Counted from the first letter of the stretch, positions 40,077 to 50,300 are shown. The stretch is DNA of 64,000 bases from Taibaiella sp965229095 (GCA_965229095.1 OZ245855.1:4960001-5024000), one strand, 5' to 3'. The notes: a model not told the origin generated them from the sequence alone. Numbers and translations: made by a program.

Positions 40077-43061
40077 ATGAGCAGGAATGACGTCCGGAGG
40101 CTGCCGGGAGCATATACAAAATGGTTACCCTTATTCATGTTATTCTGTTGCCTGTCCCGGGGCAAGGTTGCCGCACAATCATACAGTACCATCAACTATC
40201 GATGGGAACAAGGCTTTACCGCTACTACGGGTTATGGTATTTGTCAGGATAGCAAGGGTTATATATGGGTCGGTACGGAAAACGGTCTGATGCGGTTTAA
40301 CGGGAGGGAATTCAAAATATATACTACCCGTGACGGCCTGCCCGACAACGAGATATTCGGTGCAAAAGAAGATCTGGAAGGACGATTATGGCTGGTCCCT
40401 TTTGCCCATACATTGAGCTATATACAGCACGGAAAAATATTCACAGCCAGCAATTCTCCTGTACTGAAGCGCCTGAAACTGAATCGTCTTCAAGCCTGTC
40501 TTCTTTTTGATAAAAAAGGTATTATCTGGTTACCTCAGGAAGACGGGTTGGCTATGATCCGGAAGGATGGAAGTATAGAAGAGCTGACGCACATAACCAG
40601 GGATAAACCGATTGGTTATTGCACCATTTGGCTAAACGCGAAGGGCAAGTTATTGCTGGTCGATCAGGATAGCAGAAATATTTACCGCCGGGAAGATACT
40701 GCATTCGTTAAAATAGGCGTGTTTCCGAAGGAGATCGATTTAGGCTCGGCTTTGGACACTGCTTTTATTTATGATTATCATACAGGGAATGTTTACCACT
40801 ATGCAGAAACCGATAGCAGTGTCAACTTTTCCCTGGAAGGGAAGGTTCCCGGTGTACGGTTCTGTTTTGCGCTGAAACAACTTTCTGCCAGCGAATTGTT
40901 TGTTGCCTCGGATCATGGCGTTTATGTATTCGATACTAAAAGGGGCAAGGTGAAAGATAGTCTCCTGATGGGCCACAAAGTAGGGGATCTCATCAGAGCG
41001 AATGATGGTGCCCTATGGTTTGTTACCGTTGGTAACGGAATTTTCCGTTTGTTGGATACAAAAGTAAAATCGCTTGGGTATAATGGAGAACAGCCTTCTA
41101 TACTCTACCTGAAGGGAAGTGCCAATGGGGTATATGGCATCAGCGACAAGTCTGTTTTTGTAGAAGCAGCTTCCAACAGCAAAGGTATTATTACCTACAA
41201 AGAACGGCATCTTATCGTGAACAAACTGGAACCCCGGAATATCACTGTCTATGCGGAGCAGAACAAAAATAAAGACTGGATTATCTGTGAGAGTGGCACC
41301 AGACTGAAACGGGAAGTCGGAGGGAAAGTGATGAGAGTTCTGCCGATCCCGGTTGCCAAGGCAGTATGCGAAGAGCCTCCGGGACATTTATTAATTGCTA
41401 CCCATGCTGGGGTTTACCGGCTGGATAAGGAGCGGTTCCGGATACGGGACACTTTTATGCATGATACGCGGACTACTTGCGTGGCTAAAATAAAAGATAC
41501 CATATATGCCGGCACCTTAAATGGTTTTTTTGCCATCTATCCCGATAAAAGCAGCAAGCAGATGGCTTGCAATAACCCGTCTTTGCGGCGGCATATAATG
41601 GCAATGTGTACCGACAGCAGCGGGGCATTGTGGGTAGCCAACAATAATGCCGAGCTGATCGGCCTGCGCAACAATAAGGTATTTGTCCAGGTCGATCTGA
41701 AGAAAGGATTACAATGTAACCGTATTTCCTGCGTAAAGGCTTCCTCGAAGTGGATATGGATCGGTACGGATAACGGGTTGTTTGCTATCATGAAAGTACC
41801 ACCCTATAATATCGTAAGACACCTTACCTATGCCACAGGGCTTAACAGTAACCAGATCAACTGTCTTGATATATGCCGGGAGCGGGTTTGGGTAGGCACC
41901 ATTAGAGGAATTAACTATTTTGATGAAGATGATGTTCTGAAAACTAGGAACAGCACCGAAATTATCGTCAATAGTATCAGGAACGGGGGTACTATGCTTG
42001 AACCTTCCAACGATACCCAGGAATTGCTGAACGAGTCCTTGACTATAGATTTCGATGTGGTGGACTATTCGGGAGGTACAAGGCCTGTATTTGAATATAA
42101 ATTAGGAGATGCGGCAGAATGGGTGACACTGGAAAATAATCATCTTTATTTTCCTACGCTTCCTTACGGGGATTTTACCCTTACCATAAGGGCTTTTTCT
42201 CCCAACTGGACTTCGGGTGCTTTGTTCCGGCAGAAATTCCATAACCCGGCGCCCTTTTACCACGGTTGGGGCTTTGTACTGGCGATCCTGGTCCTGGTAG
42301 TCCTGGTAGCGGTGATTGCAGTGTTTTTCTTTATCCGCAGAGCGCGTAAAAAAGATAGAGATAAACTGGGAGTTCAGCAAAACTTATTGCTGCTGGAGCA
42401 AATGGCGTTACAGGGACAAATGAATCCTCATTTTATCTTTAACTGTATTGCTGCGATTAAACAGTATTACAGTTCGGGCGATACGGAAAAGGCGGATAAT
42501 TTTGTGGATTCTTTCTCCCTGCTGATACGGCAGACTTTTGAACTGGGCACGGAAACTTTTGTGTCGCTGGATAAAGAGCTGAGCTATCTGGCCCAATACC
42601 TGAACGTGGAAAAAGCCCGGTTTAATGATTCGTTCCAATACCATATTACCAGAAGCACCGCCCGTTCCGAAGCCGAAATACTGGTGCCGGCCATGCTGCT
42701 GCAACCCATAGCCGAAAATGCGGTGCGGCATGGTGTACGCCATTTGCCCGACGGAAACGGGATCATACAAATTTCGGTCCGCCAGTCTGACGATAAAGTC
42801 GAGATCAGCATAGAGGACAATGGCATAGGCCGGGAGAAGAGCAACGCAATGAAAGGTTACGCTTTCCTTAAATCCCTTACCAGCACTATAGTCAATAAAA
42901 AGAGGGTGGACCTGCTGAACCGCTTACTGGAAGGAAAGATTATTATGCAAACAACTGATCTGTACGAAAAGGAAGTAGCCTGTGGCACCAGAGTCTATAT
43001 TGCTTACCCTATGGACATAAACCAAATACTTAAAAATGAAAATAATTATAGTAGAAGATGA
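40077..43061 (+). CDS. Beta-propeller sensor histidine kinase (LytS/YpdA type)
   Basis: This is a periplasmic-sensing kinase of 994 residues. It has a signal sequence and an N-terminal region of two-component propeller repeats (Reg_prop; GYIWVGTENGLMRF at ~61, then IWLPQEDGLAMI, ALWFVTVGNGIF, WIGTDNGLFAI, WVGTIRGINYF). A Y_Y_Y-like domain follows (~650-725), then a TM at ~732-755. The LytS-type kinase has the His in QMNPHFIFN (His785) and an ATPase with ENAVRHGV and EDNGIGR. The 3' end overlaps the next regulator gene by 26 bases. Confidence 0.93.
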   Translation: MSRNDVRRLPGAYTKWLPLFMLFCCLSRGKVAAQSYSTINYRWEQGFTATTGYGICQDSKGYIWVGTENGLMRFNGREFKIYTTRDGLPDNEIFGAKEDLEGRLWLVPFAHTLSYIQHGKIFTASNSPVLKRLKLNRLQACLLFDKKGIIWLPQEDGLAMIRKDGSIEELTHITRDKPIGYCTIWLNAKGKLLLVDQDSRNIYRREDTAFVKIGVFPKEIDLGSALDTAFIYDYHTGNVYHYAETDSSVNFSLEGKVPGVRFCFALKQLSASELFVASDHGVYVFDTKRGKVKDSLLMGHKVGDLIRANDGALWFVTVGNGIFRLLDTKVKSLGYNGEQPSILYLKGSANGVYGISDKSVFVEAASNSKGIITYKERHLIVNKLEPRNITVYAEQNKNKDWIICESGTRLKREVGGKVMRVLPIPVAKAVCEEPPGHLLIATHAGVYRLDKERFRIRDTFMHDTRTTCVAKIKDTIYAGTLNGFFAIYPDKSSKQMACNNPSLRRHIMAMCTDSSGALWVANNNAELIGLRNNKVFVQVDLKKGLQCNRISCVKASSKWIWIGTDNGLFAIMKVPPYNIVRHLTYATGLNSNQINCLDICRERVWVGTIRGINYFDEDDVLKTRNSTEIIVNSIRNGGTMLEPSNDTQELLNESLTIDFDVVDYSGGTRPVFEYKLGDAAEWVTLENNHLYFPTLPYGDFTLTIRAFSPNWTSGALFRQKFHNPAPFYHGWGFVLAILVLVVLVAVIAVFFFIRRARKKDRDKLGVQQNLLLLEQMALQGQMNPHFIFNCIAAIKQYYSSGDTEKADNFVDSFSLLIRQTFELGTETFVSLDKELSYLAQYLNVEKARFNDSFQYHITRSTARSEAEILVPAMLLQPIAENAVRHGVRHLPDGNGIIQISVRQSDDKVEISIEDNGIGREKSNAMKGYAFLKSLTSTIVNKKRVDLLNRLLEGKIIMQTTDLYEKEVACGTRVYIAYPMDINQILKNENNYSRR

Positions 43062-43776
43062 GCTGGCATCCCAGGCTTATCTGAAAAATATCCTGCTGCT
43101 GCATTACCCGGGCCTGGATATTGTGGCTATAGCTGACAATGTACCGGATGCCGTGATACAGATCAAAAAGCACCAGCCGGATATCGTATTTATGGATGTG
43201 GAAATAAAGATGGGCACCGGTTTCGATGTATTGGAACAAATGAAAGGACAGTCCTTCGAAGTTGTATTTACAACTGCTTTCAACACCTTTGCCGTAGATG
43301 CTTTCCGGCATCATGCGATCGACTACCTGCTGAAGCCCTTAAACGAATCTCATGTGGTTGAAGCTATGGGGCGCTGTATGCAAAGGGTCAATGGCGATAG
43401 CCGTAATGGCCAGGTAGGTAAATTGCTAGAGCAATTGCAGCAGCCTGCTGTGCAAAAAGCGAAGCTGGGTATTCCTACGCTTGAGGGTATAGAATTTGTA
43501 TCGATCCCAGACATTATTTATGGGGAAGCAAAAGGAAACTATACCGATATCTGGTTGAAGAACGGAACAAAAATTACCGCTTCCAGGAAACTGAAAGAGA
43601 TAGAAGAAAGTCTGCCGAAAGATCTTTTTTTTCGTATCCATCATTCCTATGTTGTCAACCTTCAATACGTCAAGAAATACCATAAAGGCCGCGGTGGTTA
43701 CCTCATATTGCAGGACGATAATGCACTTCCTGTTTCTTCAGCAAGAAAGGACGATTTCCTGAAGTGGCTCGGGTAA
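43036..43776 (+). CDS. LytTR-type response regulator
   Basis: The 246 residues have a receiver domain (~1-120) with phospho-acceptor Asp54 in IVFMDVEIK and a C-terminal LytTR DNA-binding domain (~145-246) ending FRIHHSYVVNLQYVKKYHKGRGG. It starts inside the kinase gene and so is co-translated. It probably binds direct repeats upstream of target genes; the secreted-protein genes that follow are the closest candidates. Confidence 0.95.
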   Translation: MKIIIVEDELASQAYLKNILLLHYPGLDIVAIADNVPDAVIQIKKHQPDIVFMDVEIKMGTGFDVLEQMKGQSFEVVFTTAFNTFAVDAFRHHAIDYLLKPLNESHVVEAMGRCMQRVNGDSRNGQVGKLLEQLQQPAVQKAKLGIPTLEGIEFVSIPDIIYGEAKGNYTDIWLKNGTKITASRKLKEIEESLPKDLFFRIHHSYVVNLQYVKKYHKGRGGYLILQDDNALPVSSARKDDFLKWLG

Positions 43777-43803
43777 ACCGGGAACGGATAATACTGACAT
43801 TTT

Positions 43804-43840
43804 GAACATCCCCGCCTGGCTTTACGGCAGGGATGTTTCG
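43804..43840 (+). terminator. Terminator of the kinase-regulator pair
   Basis: AACATCCC..GCC pairs with GGC..GGGATGTT around TGGCTTTAC; a short T-rich tail follows. Confidence 0.7.
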
Positions 43841-44077
43841 TATACATACTCCACACCACTTGTTGCAATAAAGAACCGGCCTGGTTTCCTGTTGGCTGTT
43901 AGCTATTTTAAGTAAACGAGTATTCTGACAGGTAGAATGAGCATAACCTTAAAGAATTGCCAACACAGTTACAGGGTCAAACTACAGGGTTGTACAATAA
44001 AATGCAATGTTATATAGTTGTTCGTTTGAATATGTGTGCCTTGTGTTATTTTCGATTTGAACTAAATATTCAAAACG

Positions 44078-45070
44078 ATGAACAAGAAACTTATTTTTTG
44101 CTGTGCTGTGTGCACGCTCGGTATGCTACAGGCCCAGGCACAATGGAATGGTTCCAGTGTTAATACAACTACCACCCAGACAAATGTCGGGATAGGTACC
44201 GATAACCCCTCTGCTTATTTGCATATAGCGGAGAACCCCGACCTGGATGGACCGAAGCTGAAAATTGAAGGCAACTTTTATAATCCTTCAGGCTTTAACC
44301 TGCCACAGCCTAATATTATGGAAGTATGGAACAACGGAACACTTCCTTCCTCTCCCTATTTGCAGATGAACCGGTTCGGAAACGTAACGCTTGGAAATGC
44401 ACAGATAAACAGCGAGAATGACCGGCTAACCATTTTCGGCCACCTTTCTATGGTCAACGAAGATGGTACGGCCCGTTATATCTCTGCCCGCGCCCCCAAG
44501 GCTGCTTTTTCCATAGTGGAAAATACCAACCACTGGAACGGACCCAGCTACCTGATGTACGGTAAAGATGCGGAAGAGCATCAATATGCCGGCGCCATCC
44601 GGATCATTTCCTATGGCTCCAGCGGATTGGGTACTTCTATTGAAAATTACGATACTAAAGAAGGCAATTTTATTCCCCGGCTTAGGGTAATGAACGACGG
44701 AAAGGTGATCATCGGGTCCGTACCTTCTACTCCCGAAGGCTATTCTTTATATGTACCCCAAGGTATACTCACCGAAAAAGTAAAAGTAGCCCTGAGCTCC
44801 AGCGGCAACTGGGCCGACTACGTTTTTGCGCCTGACTATAAATTAAAGTCCCTTACAGAAGTTGAAAGCTTTATTAAAGCCAATAAGCACCTGCCCGGCG
44901 TTCCTTCAGGAGAGGCATTGGCAAAAGATGGCGGTATTGATATGAACGAAATGTTTGCCAAGCAAATGGAAAAGATCGAGGAGCTTACCTTATACATGAT
45001 CGATATGAAGAAAGAGGTGGAGCAATTAAAGAAAGAAAACAAAGAGCTCCGTAAGGCTGCTGGAAAATAG
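44078..45070 (+). CDS. Secreted fibre-like protein with C-terminal coiled coil
   Basis: The 330-residue protein has a signal peptide (cleavage near AQAQW). TNVGIGTDNPSAYLHI (~40-55) is a common motif of Bacteroidota and phage tail-fibre-like surface proteins. After beta-rich text comes WADYVFAPDYKLKSLTEVESF, then HLPGVPSGEALAKDGGIDMNEM and a coiled coil (~290-328, Lys/Glu/Leu heptads), as in tail-fibre chaperone-like endings. There is no T9SS domain. It is probably a trimeric surface fibre. Confidence 0.72.
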   Translation: MNKKLIFCCAVCTLGMLQAQAQWNGSSVNTTTTQTNVGIGTDNPSAYLHIAENPDLDGPKLKIEGNFYNPSGFNLPQPNIMEVWNNGTLPSSPYLQMNRFGNVTLGNAQINSENDRLTIFGHLSMVNEDGTARYISARAPKAAFSIVENTNHWNGPSYLMYGKDAEEHQYAGAIRIISYGSSGLGTSIENYDTKEGNFIPRLRVMNDGKVIIGSVPSTPEGYSLYVPQGILTEKVKVALSSSGNWADYVFAPDYKLKSLTEVESFIKANKHLPGVPSGEALAKDGGIDMNEMFAKQMEKIEELTLYMIDMKKEVEQLKKENKELRKAAGK

Positions 45071-45231
45071 CATGGTCACCCCGGTGCTGCGCGCTGGGTG
45101 TTGCCTGTTATACGAGCAACCGATTATCAACTGGTATATCCCCTGTACAGGATATACTTTACCATCATCATGCCTGGTATTGCGGCAGGTAACAGTACGC
45201 CTGCACGTAATGCGGCTTTAAAAAAACGATC

Positions 45232-46572
45232 ATGAATAAAAAGCTGAATTTCCTTTTTGCACTTATCATGAGTGCGCTGGGTGCTTTTGGTCAGGAACAT
45301 GGATTAGGTACTATTTTAATGGATAAAAGTGCCTATGAGGCCTTGCCGCACCCACCCCTGTTGAAAGGCGCCGCAGCCGTCGCCATGAACTGTCCTTCCG
45401 TGGTTATGCTCAACAATCCACCTATCGGCGACCAGGGCGCACAAGGCTCCTGTGTGGGTTGGGGTGTAGGCTATACTGCGCTAAGCATGCTGGTATACCC
45501 CCAATACAATGTATGGAATACCAACTCGGAAAGAAGTCCCAGTTATGTATACAACCAGATTAAGATTTCGAATAATTGCAACGATGGCGCTTATGTAGTT
45601 GATGGGCTTAACCTGATCTTAAACCAGGGAAGCTGCTCTATGAGCCTGATGCCTTACAACCAGAGTACTTGCTCCACGCAACCCAACAGTACGCAAATAG
45701 CCAACGCTGCGCAAAACAAGGCCGGTTCCTGGTCGGCTATTTACCCCACAACTGATGTAGCGCAGATAAAACAAACTATATGCGCCGGCTACCCGGTAGT
45801 AGTGGCGTTTGGCGTGTACGAGTCGTTCTATACTATGTGGAACGAGGATGGTATCTGGGATGGTGATAATTCCGGCAATTTTGTAGGCGGCCACTGTGTT
45901 TGTATCATAGGTTATGATGACACGAAGAAGATGTTCAAGGCCCAAAACCAATGGGGCACCGGTGGTGGCGATAATGGCTATTTGTGGATCAGCTATCAGA
46001 ATGTAGAAAAAGGTTATCTGAACGAGGTGTACAGGGTGTATCCCGGATGCGCTTCCAATGTAATTATATCCGGTAATTATAACATGCCACTTACCGAATC
46101 CAGCAACTGGATTGTATCTACGGCACAAACAGTGATCGCCAGCGGGGCTACTGTAAAGCTGGATGCTAACCCGGATAATGGTTATATCGAATTTGCACCC
46201 TCCTCTAACAGTGAATATCTTTTATCGGCCCCCAGTGACAAAGGCGTCTTTATTGCCCAGGCATTGGATGGTTGCGGCGGGAATGTTCCTGTTCGCTACA
46301 CTATTCCTGGTTTTAGTACCAAAAGCACTGCCGGTTTTACCATAAGCCCCAACCCGGCCCGTAATCAAGTGTCGGTAAAAGCAACTGAAAAGCTGAAGCC
46401 GTCGCAGGTTGAAGTATATGATATCAGCGGCAGAAAGCAATCCGTTACCGTACAATCGTCGGGTGACTTTGAGCTCCTGGTTTCCTGGAAAAACCTCGTG
46501 GATGGTATTTATATGCTTAAGATCACAGCAGGAGAACAACAGGAAGTGTATAAGCTCGTTGTTCGCAACTAA
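45232..46572 (+). CDS. Secreted papain-like (C1) cysteine protease with T9SS sorting domain
   Basis: The 446-residue protein has a signal peptide (cleavage near AFGQE). The peptidase C1 domain (~50-265) has oxyanion Gln68 and catalytic Cys74 (GDQGAQGSCVGWG), catalytic His221 (GGHCVCIIGYDD) and Asn239 (NQWGTGGGDNGYLWI). No propeptide like that of papain is seen. The T9SS sorting domain (~375-446) has SPNPARNQVSV and VDGIYMLKI. It is thus exported across the outer membrane; likely roles are protein breakdown or maturation of other surface proteins. It lies in the cluster behind the sensor-regulator pair. Confidence 0.92.
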   Translation: MNKKLNFLFALIMSALGAFGQEHGLGTILMDKSAYEALPHPPLLKGAAAVAMNCPSVVMLNNPPIGDQGAQGSCVGWGVGYTALSMLVYPQYNVWNTNSERSPSYVYNQIKISNNCNDGAYVVDGLNLILNQGSCSMSLMPYNQSTCSTQPNSTQIANAAQNKAGSWSAIYPTTDVAQIKQTICAGYPVVVAFGVYESFYTMWNEDGIWDGDNSGNFVGGHCVCIIGYDDTKKMFKAQNQWGTGGGDNGYLWISYQNVEKGYLNEVYRVYPGCASNVIISGNYNMPLTESSNWIVSTAQTVIASGATVKLDANPDNGYIEFAPSSNSEYLLSAPSDKGVFIAQALDGCGGNVPVRYTIPGFSTKSTAGFTISPNPARNQVSVKATEKLKPSQVEVYDISGRKQSVTVQSSGDFELLVSWKNLVDGIYMLKITAGEQQEVYKLVVRN

Positions 46573-46604
46573 TCATTACAATCCCTATTTAATCAAACAA
46601 AACT

Positions 46605-49208
46605 ATGAGAAAAATAACACTCGCCTTATTGGCAATGGGCTTGTGCGGCTTACCTGGTTATGCACAGATGCATAAATGGCTGCTCCAGAATACCATAGTG
46701 GATATGAAGTCCCATCCTTCTTATCCTTCTACAACTTTGTCGCCAGCGCCCACTACCACCGTGCCGCTTACCGACGCCGTGTTTGATGAGAACGGCAGCC
46801 TGTTGTTTTATATAGCCGGTAAAGGCGTCTACAACAGTGCTGGCACGCAGGCATTCAGCCTGCCCAATTATTGGGACCCTACTGGCAATTGCATGGAAAG
46901 TATGGATGCTTTTAAAAGACGGGAAACACTGAACAAGGGCCTCGTGATTGTTCCTGTGCCCAAAGCCTGTAAGAAGTACTACATCATCTATTCTCTGATG
47001 CCGGGTGCTATGGGCAGCAATTCGCTGGTATATGTCACTGTCGATGTTTCCAGTGGTGCACCTGTTCTGGGTGCTACCGTCAACCAGTACTTTCCTATGT
47101 GTGGTACCAAGGTGAATGCCACCCTGCTCAGCGATTATGCTTATAGTTGTAATTCTGTACAGATGGTTGCTTCCAAAGTGTTCAACACGAGCAGCGGTAA
47201 CCGTTACCTGTTTTCAACGGGTGCAAGAGAATGTCTCCGTTTTGAGATCACGGCTACCGGCATTGTCAACAAAACCGTTATTGCCAATGCAAGCACCCCC
47301 GGTGGGATTTTTGCCAATGACGCCGATTTCTATGCAGGAGATATGGAGCTTTCCCCCGATCAAAACCACCTGGCCTGGAGCCCTTATGCGGCAAGTGGTA
47401 ATAAGACAGTGTATATGATCAACCTGAATAATTACGGATTCTCCAGCGCTAAGAAATTCAGCAATAGCCTGGCTACCGGTGGTATAGAATTCGATGCTTC
47501 ATCCGACAATATTTACATTACCAACAGCAACGGTATCCAGTCTGTATCTGTAGGCGCTGCAAGCGGTAGCACCTTCTCTACGGTATTTTCAGGAAGCCAG
47601 TATGCAACTTCCAACCTGGAATTGGGTTACAGCGGCCTGCTTTATGTAGCGAATAGCAGCACTAACCAGCTCGAGTATAAAGACCTGGCAACGCCGGCGA
47701 ATTCGGGCGCAACGGGTATTGCCATGAGCAGCACTTCTTCTTTTGCCTGTACGGAGTATCATTTACCCAACCAGATCAGTGGTGAAGATTACTCCTACTT
47801 TTCGGGAGCGAGCCATGACCTGGATAACCTCATATCCAGGGATGATAACCTGGACATAGGCGCGGAACAAAATGTACAATCTGCCGATATATGGGAAAGC
47901 CCCGATATCTTTAACTGCCGTACTAACCAGGGAAATTGCAGCAGTCATCAGAACCCCGGCTACCTAAGTCCTACCACCGGTAATAACTACATGCGGGTAA
48001 GGGTCAAAAATATAGGTTGCTATACCTCCCGTCCTGCTGTGGTGCACATGTACTGGACTTTAGGCAGTACCGGGGAAACCTGGCCCGACAGTTGGACTGG
48101 TACCGGTACCAATGGTACGCTTTGCGGTATCGCCGCCGGCGGTGAGCTGAGCGATCCGAGCTCTATGATACAGGGTGTGGCCGTGCCGGCCCTGCTGCCC
48201 CGCCAGGAAACCATTGTGACCCTGCCCTGGGACCCGGTTGATCCAGACGATTATGGTTGCCAGTCATTAAGTACTTACAAGGATGGCAATCCTATGATTT
48301 GCCTCCTGGGAAGGATTGTATCGCCTTACGACCCGATGTACAGCGAACTGCCCGGGCGCATCTCCCACAATGTCGGGTACAACAACAATATCGTTACGCG
48401 AAATACTTCCCTGGTGCCGCTTGCCGGCAGCAAGCCAGGAAGGGATAACGGTACCCGGACATCGATACTCACACACAACTACCTGGAGCAGGAAGCGACC
48501 ATGGAGATCCGGTTTAATGGCCTGAATGGCGGTACTACACCTTTTAACACGTTGGGCAACATTATCCTGACCATGGACGAAGATCTTTGGACAAGCTGGT
48601 ATGCCAATGGCCATCACAGCGAAGGCGTGGAAATTGTGAATGCCGATCATCATGAAATCATGATCGGGAACCTGAGTACCGCTGTGCTTACCGATATTCC
48701 TGTAGCGCCAGGCAAGTACGGTGGCCTGACCTTTGAATTCTTCCTGAACAACGAGACCGACGTAGCGGACAATTATGTGTTCTCCGTATCACAAAGATTG
48801 CGGATCAACGAAGACCTGGTATATGATGGCAGCGAGTGTCATTTCCTGGTATCGGTAAATGGCAAAGACAATAGCGAAGAGGGTGGTGGTGCTGGTACCG
48901 ATCCGGTTTTCGGACAGCCAATAAGCAAGAAAATCAACCTGAACAATAACGCCGGTTTCGATCTTTACCCCAACCCGGCCAAAGAGGCTACCCAATTGGC
49001 CTTTACACTGAAAAATAAAGGAAAGGTTACGCTTACGCTACTCGATATGAACGGAAGGGTTATCGAATGCCTGGCTAAGGAAAAGAGCTATACCGAAGGA
49101 CGGCATGAATTCACTATCCATACTTCGGGGTTGAGCAATGGTATGTACCTGCTGCGTTTCGAAAGCCAGGAAGAAAGTACCACGATTAAAATGAGCGTGG
49201 CAAGATAA
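46605..49208 (+). CDS. Large secreted protein with T9SS sorting domain
   Basis: The 867-residue protein has a signal peptide (cleavage near GYAQM). The N-terminal ~400 residues have propeller-like beta repeats (VFDENGSLLFYIAGKGVYN; MELSPDQNHLAWSPY; IYITNSNGIQSVSVG). A beta-sandwich middle (~460-760) has Cys-rich loops, and the sorting domain (~790-867) has YPNPAKEATQLAF, LLDMNGRVI and NGMYLLRFES. No enzyme motif is seen. It probably forms a surface or matrix complex with the preceding protease and fibre protein. Confidence 0.8.
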   Translation: MRKITLALLAMGLCGLPGYAQMHKWLLQNTIVDMKSHPSYPSTTLSPAPTTTVPLTDAVFDENGSLLFYIAGKGVYNSAGTQAFSLPNYWDPTGNCMESMDAFKRRETLNKGLVIVPVPKACKKYYIIYSLMPGAMGSNSLVYVTVDVSSGAPVLGATVNQYFPMCGTKVNATLLSDYAYSCNSVQMVASKVFNTSSGNRYLFSTGARECLRFEITATGIVNKTVIANASTPGGIFANDADFYAGDMELSPDQNHLAWSPYAASGNKTVYMINLNNYGFSSAKKFSNSLATGGIEFDASSDNIYITNSNGIQSVSVGAASGSTFSTVFSGSQYATSNLELGYSGLLYVANSSTNQLEYKDLATPANSGATGIAMSSTSSFACTEYHLPNQISGEDYSYFSGASHDLDNLISRDDNLDIGAEQNVQSADIWESPDIFNCRTNQGNCSSHQNPGYLSPTTGNNYMRVRVKNIGCYTSRPAVVHMYWTLGSTGETWPDSWTGTGTNGTLCGIAAGGELSDPSSMIQGVAVPALLPRQETIVTLPWDPVDPDDYGCQSLSTYKDGNPMICLLGRIVSPYDPMYSELPGRISHNVGYNNNIVTRNTSLVPLAGSKPGRDNGTRTSILTHNYLEQEATMEIRFNGLNGGTTPFNTLGNIILTMDEDLWTSWYANGHHSEGVEIVNADHHEIMIGNLSTAVLTDIPVAPGKYGGLTFEFFLNNETDVADNYVFSVSQRLRINEDLVYDGSECHFLVSVNGKDNSEEGGGAGTDPVFGQPISKKINLNNNAGFDLYPNPAKEATQLAFTLKNKGKVTLTLLDMNGRVIECLAKEKSYTEGRHEFTIHTSGLSNGMYLLRFESQEESTTIKMSVAR

Positions 49209-49265
49209 TTTACCCATGAAGCAAATAAGATAAGTGATAGTAAGTGCAATGCTTTCACCTTGAAA

Positions 49266-49292
49266 AGCGGCCGGATTTTTATCCGGCCGTAT
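49266..49292. terminator. Bidirectional terminator at a convergent gene junction
   Basis: CGGCCGGAT/ATCCGGCCG around TTTT (49268-49289), with AAAA before and a T-rich tract after. It separates the 867-residue T9SS gene (+) from the outer-membrane gene (-). Confidence 0.8.
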
Positions 49293-49342
49293 TTATTTAT
49301 TTATTCTCGATGGAAGCTGGAGCGCAGGCAATAGAGCGACGC

Positions 49343-50155
49343 TTACCTGAAAAATGCCTCGTCGAAATGGAGTACCAGGCCCAGGCTCATATACATAGGC
49401 AGGTTGCCCGCGATATTGGTATGGAGCAACTGTTTGCTGGCACCTATTTGTATATTGCCTTTAAGGAATTTATAGCCGCCTTCGAAATTGACAAAAGGCT
49501 CTATAAATGTAAAGGTGACCGACGTTACGTCCTGTCTGCCCTTGCCGATATGATATTTGAGATCGGGGTCGGCCGATTGGAAATCATAGAATTTCATAAA
49601 GGCGAAACGGATACCCCCGGTGAACGAAAAGAACTTGCCCAAACCGAAGCCTGCGGCAGGTTGCAGAAAGAAGCGGTGATAGCGGGTGTCGTAATTGTAC
49701 TCCGGCAAGGCTATGCCCCGGCGTTGAAGCGATCCGTTGCCATAGCCGCCATACAGTTCTACCTTGGCCCTTTCGCCTATAGTATCATAATAGCCGGCTC
49801 CTATCTCCCAGCGTTTCCCGTTGAATACGCCGCCTATAGATTCCACTTCCTTAAAAATACCGGCCTCCAGGTTCTCATCGATCCTCCGGTCATTGATCCA
49901 CCGGTAAGAGGCAATGAGGCCTAGATGATTAACGGGTGAAAAGGCGAGATCGATGCTGGTGCCAAAAGACGTATTGTCGGTTTTGGTAGAATCACGTTCA
50001 TTAGCTTGCGGTTTAAGGCTTATGATAGCCTTGCCTTCCAGGGCATGCGTAAGCCCGGGTGTATTGGCCCTGTCGGGAAAATAAAGCCTCTGCTGGCAGG
50101 AAGCCAACAGGACAACTGCCAAAGCGAAAGAGCTACAGTAAAGGGGACGGTTCAT
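49343..50155 (-). CDS. Outer-membrane beta-barrel lipoprotein
   Basis: I choose the start 50155 (MNRPLYCSSFALAVVLLASC), which gives a clear lipoprotein signal (lipobox LASC); an earlier frame start (50275) adds 40 non-signal residues. The mature part (~250 residues) is a series of amphipathic strands (TSIDLAFSPVNHLGLIASYRWIND; WEIGAGYYDTIGERAKVELYGGYG; FFSFTGGIRFAFMKFYDF), typical of small barrels of ~12 strands. It ends LVLHFDEAFFR. The family is not recognised by name; it may be a surface-exposed porin-like or adhesion protein. Confidence 0.7.
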   Translation of the reverse strand: MNRPLYCSSFALAVVLLASCQQRLYFPDRANTPGLTHALEGKAIISLKPQANERDSTKTDNTSFGTSIDLAFSPVNHLGLIASYRWINDRRIDENLEAGIFKEVESIGGVFNGKRWEIGAGYYDTIGERAKVELYGGYGNGSLQRRGIALPEYNYDTRYHRFFLQPAAGFGLGKFFSFTGGIRFAFMKFYDFQSADPDLKYHIGKGRQDVTSVTFTFIEPFVNFEGGYKFLKGNIQIGASKQLLHTNIAGNLPMYMSLGLVLHFDEAFFR

Positions 50156-50245
50156 AGAACATGGTTTTTCGGATACAATAAGAGACGTGGTTATGGCCTG
50201 TTGTATTGGGTGCCCTAAAGTAAATGTATGGGTTGTTTTGTTAAT

Positions 50246-50283
50246 AAAAAAGGTTGCCCTGTTGGATAAGGGCAACCTTTTTC
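50246..50283. terminator. Terminator of the flavoprotein gene (bidirectional)
   Basis: AAAAAAGGTTGCCCT/AGGGCAACCTTTTTT, loop GTTGGATA, 18 bases after the flavoprotein stop on the minus strand. Confidence 0.85.
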
Positions 50284-50300
50284 ACGGCACTAAAAGCAAA

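Noticed and set aside
49244..49924. 226-codon plus-strand frame
   Set aside because: It is antisense to the outer-membrane lipoprotein gene, which has a signal peptide and strand pattern.
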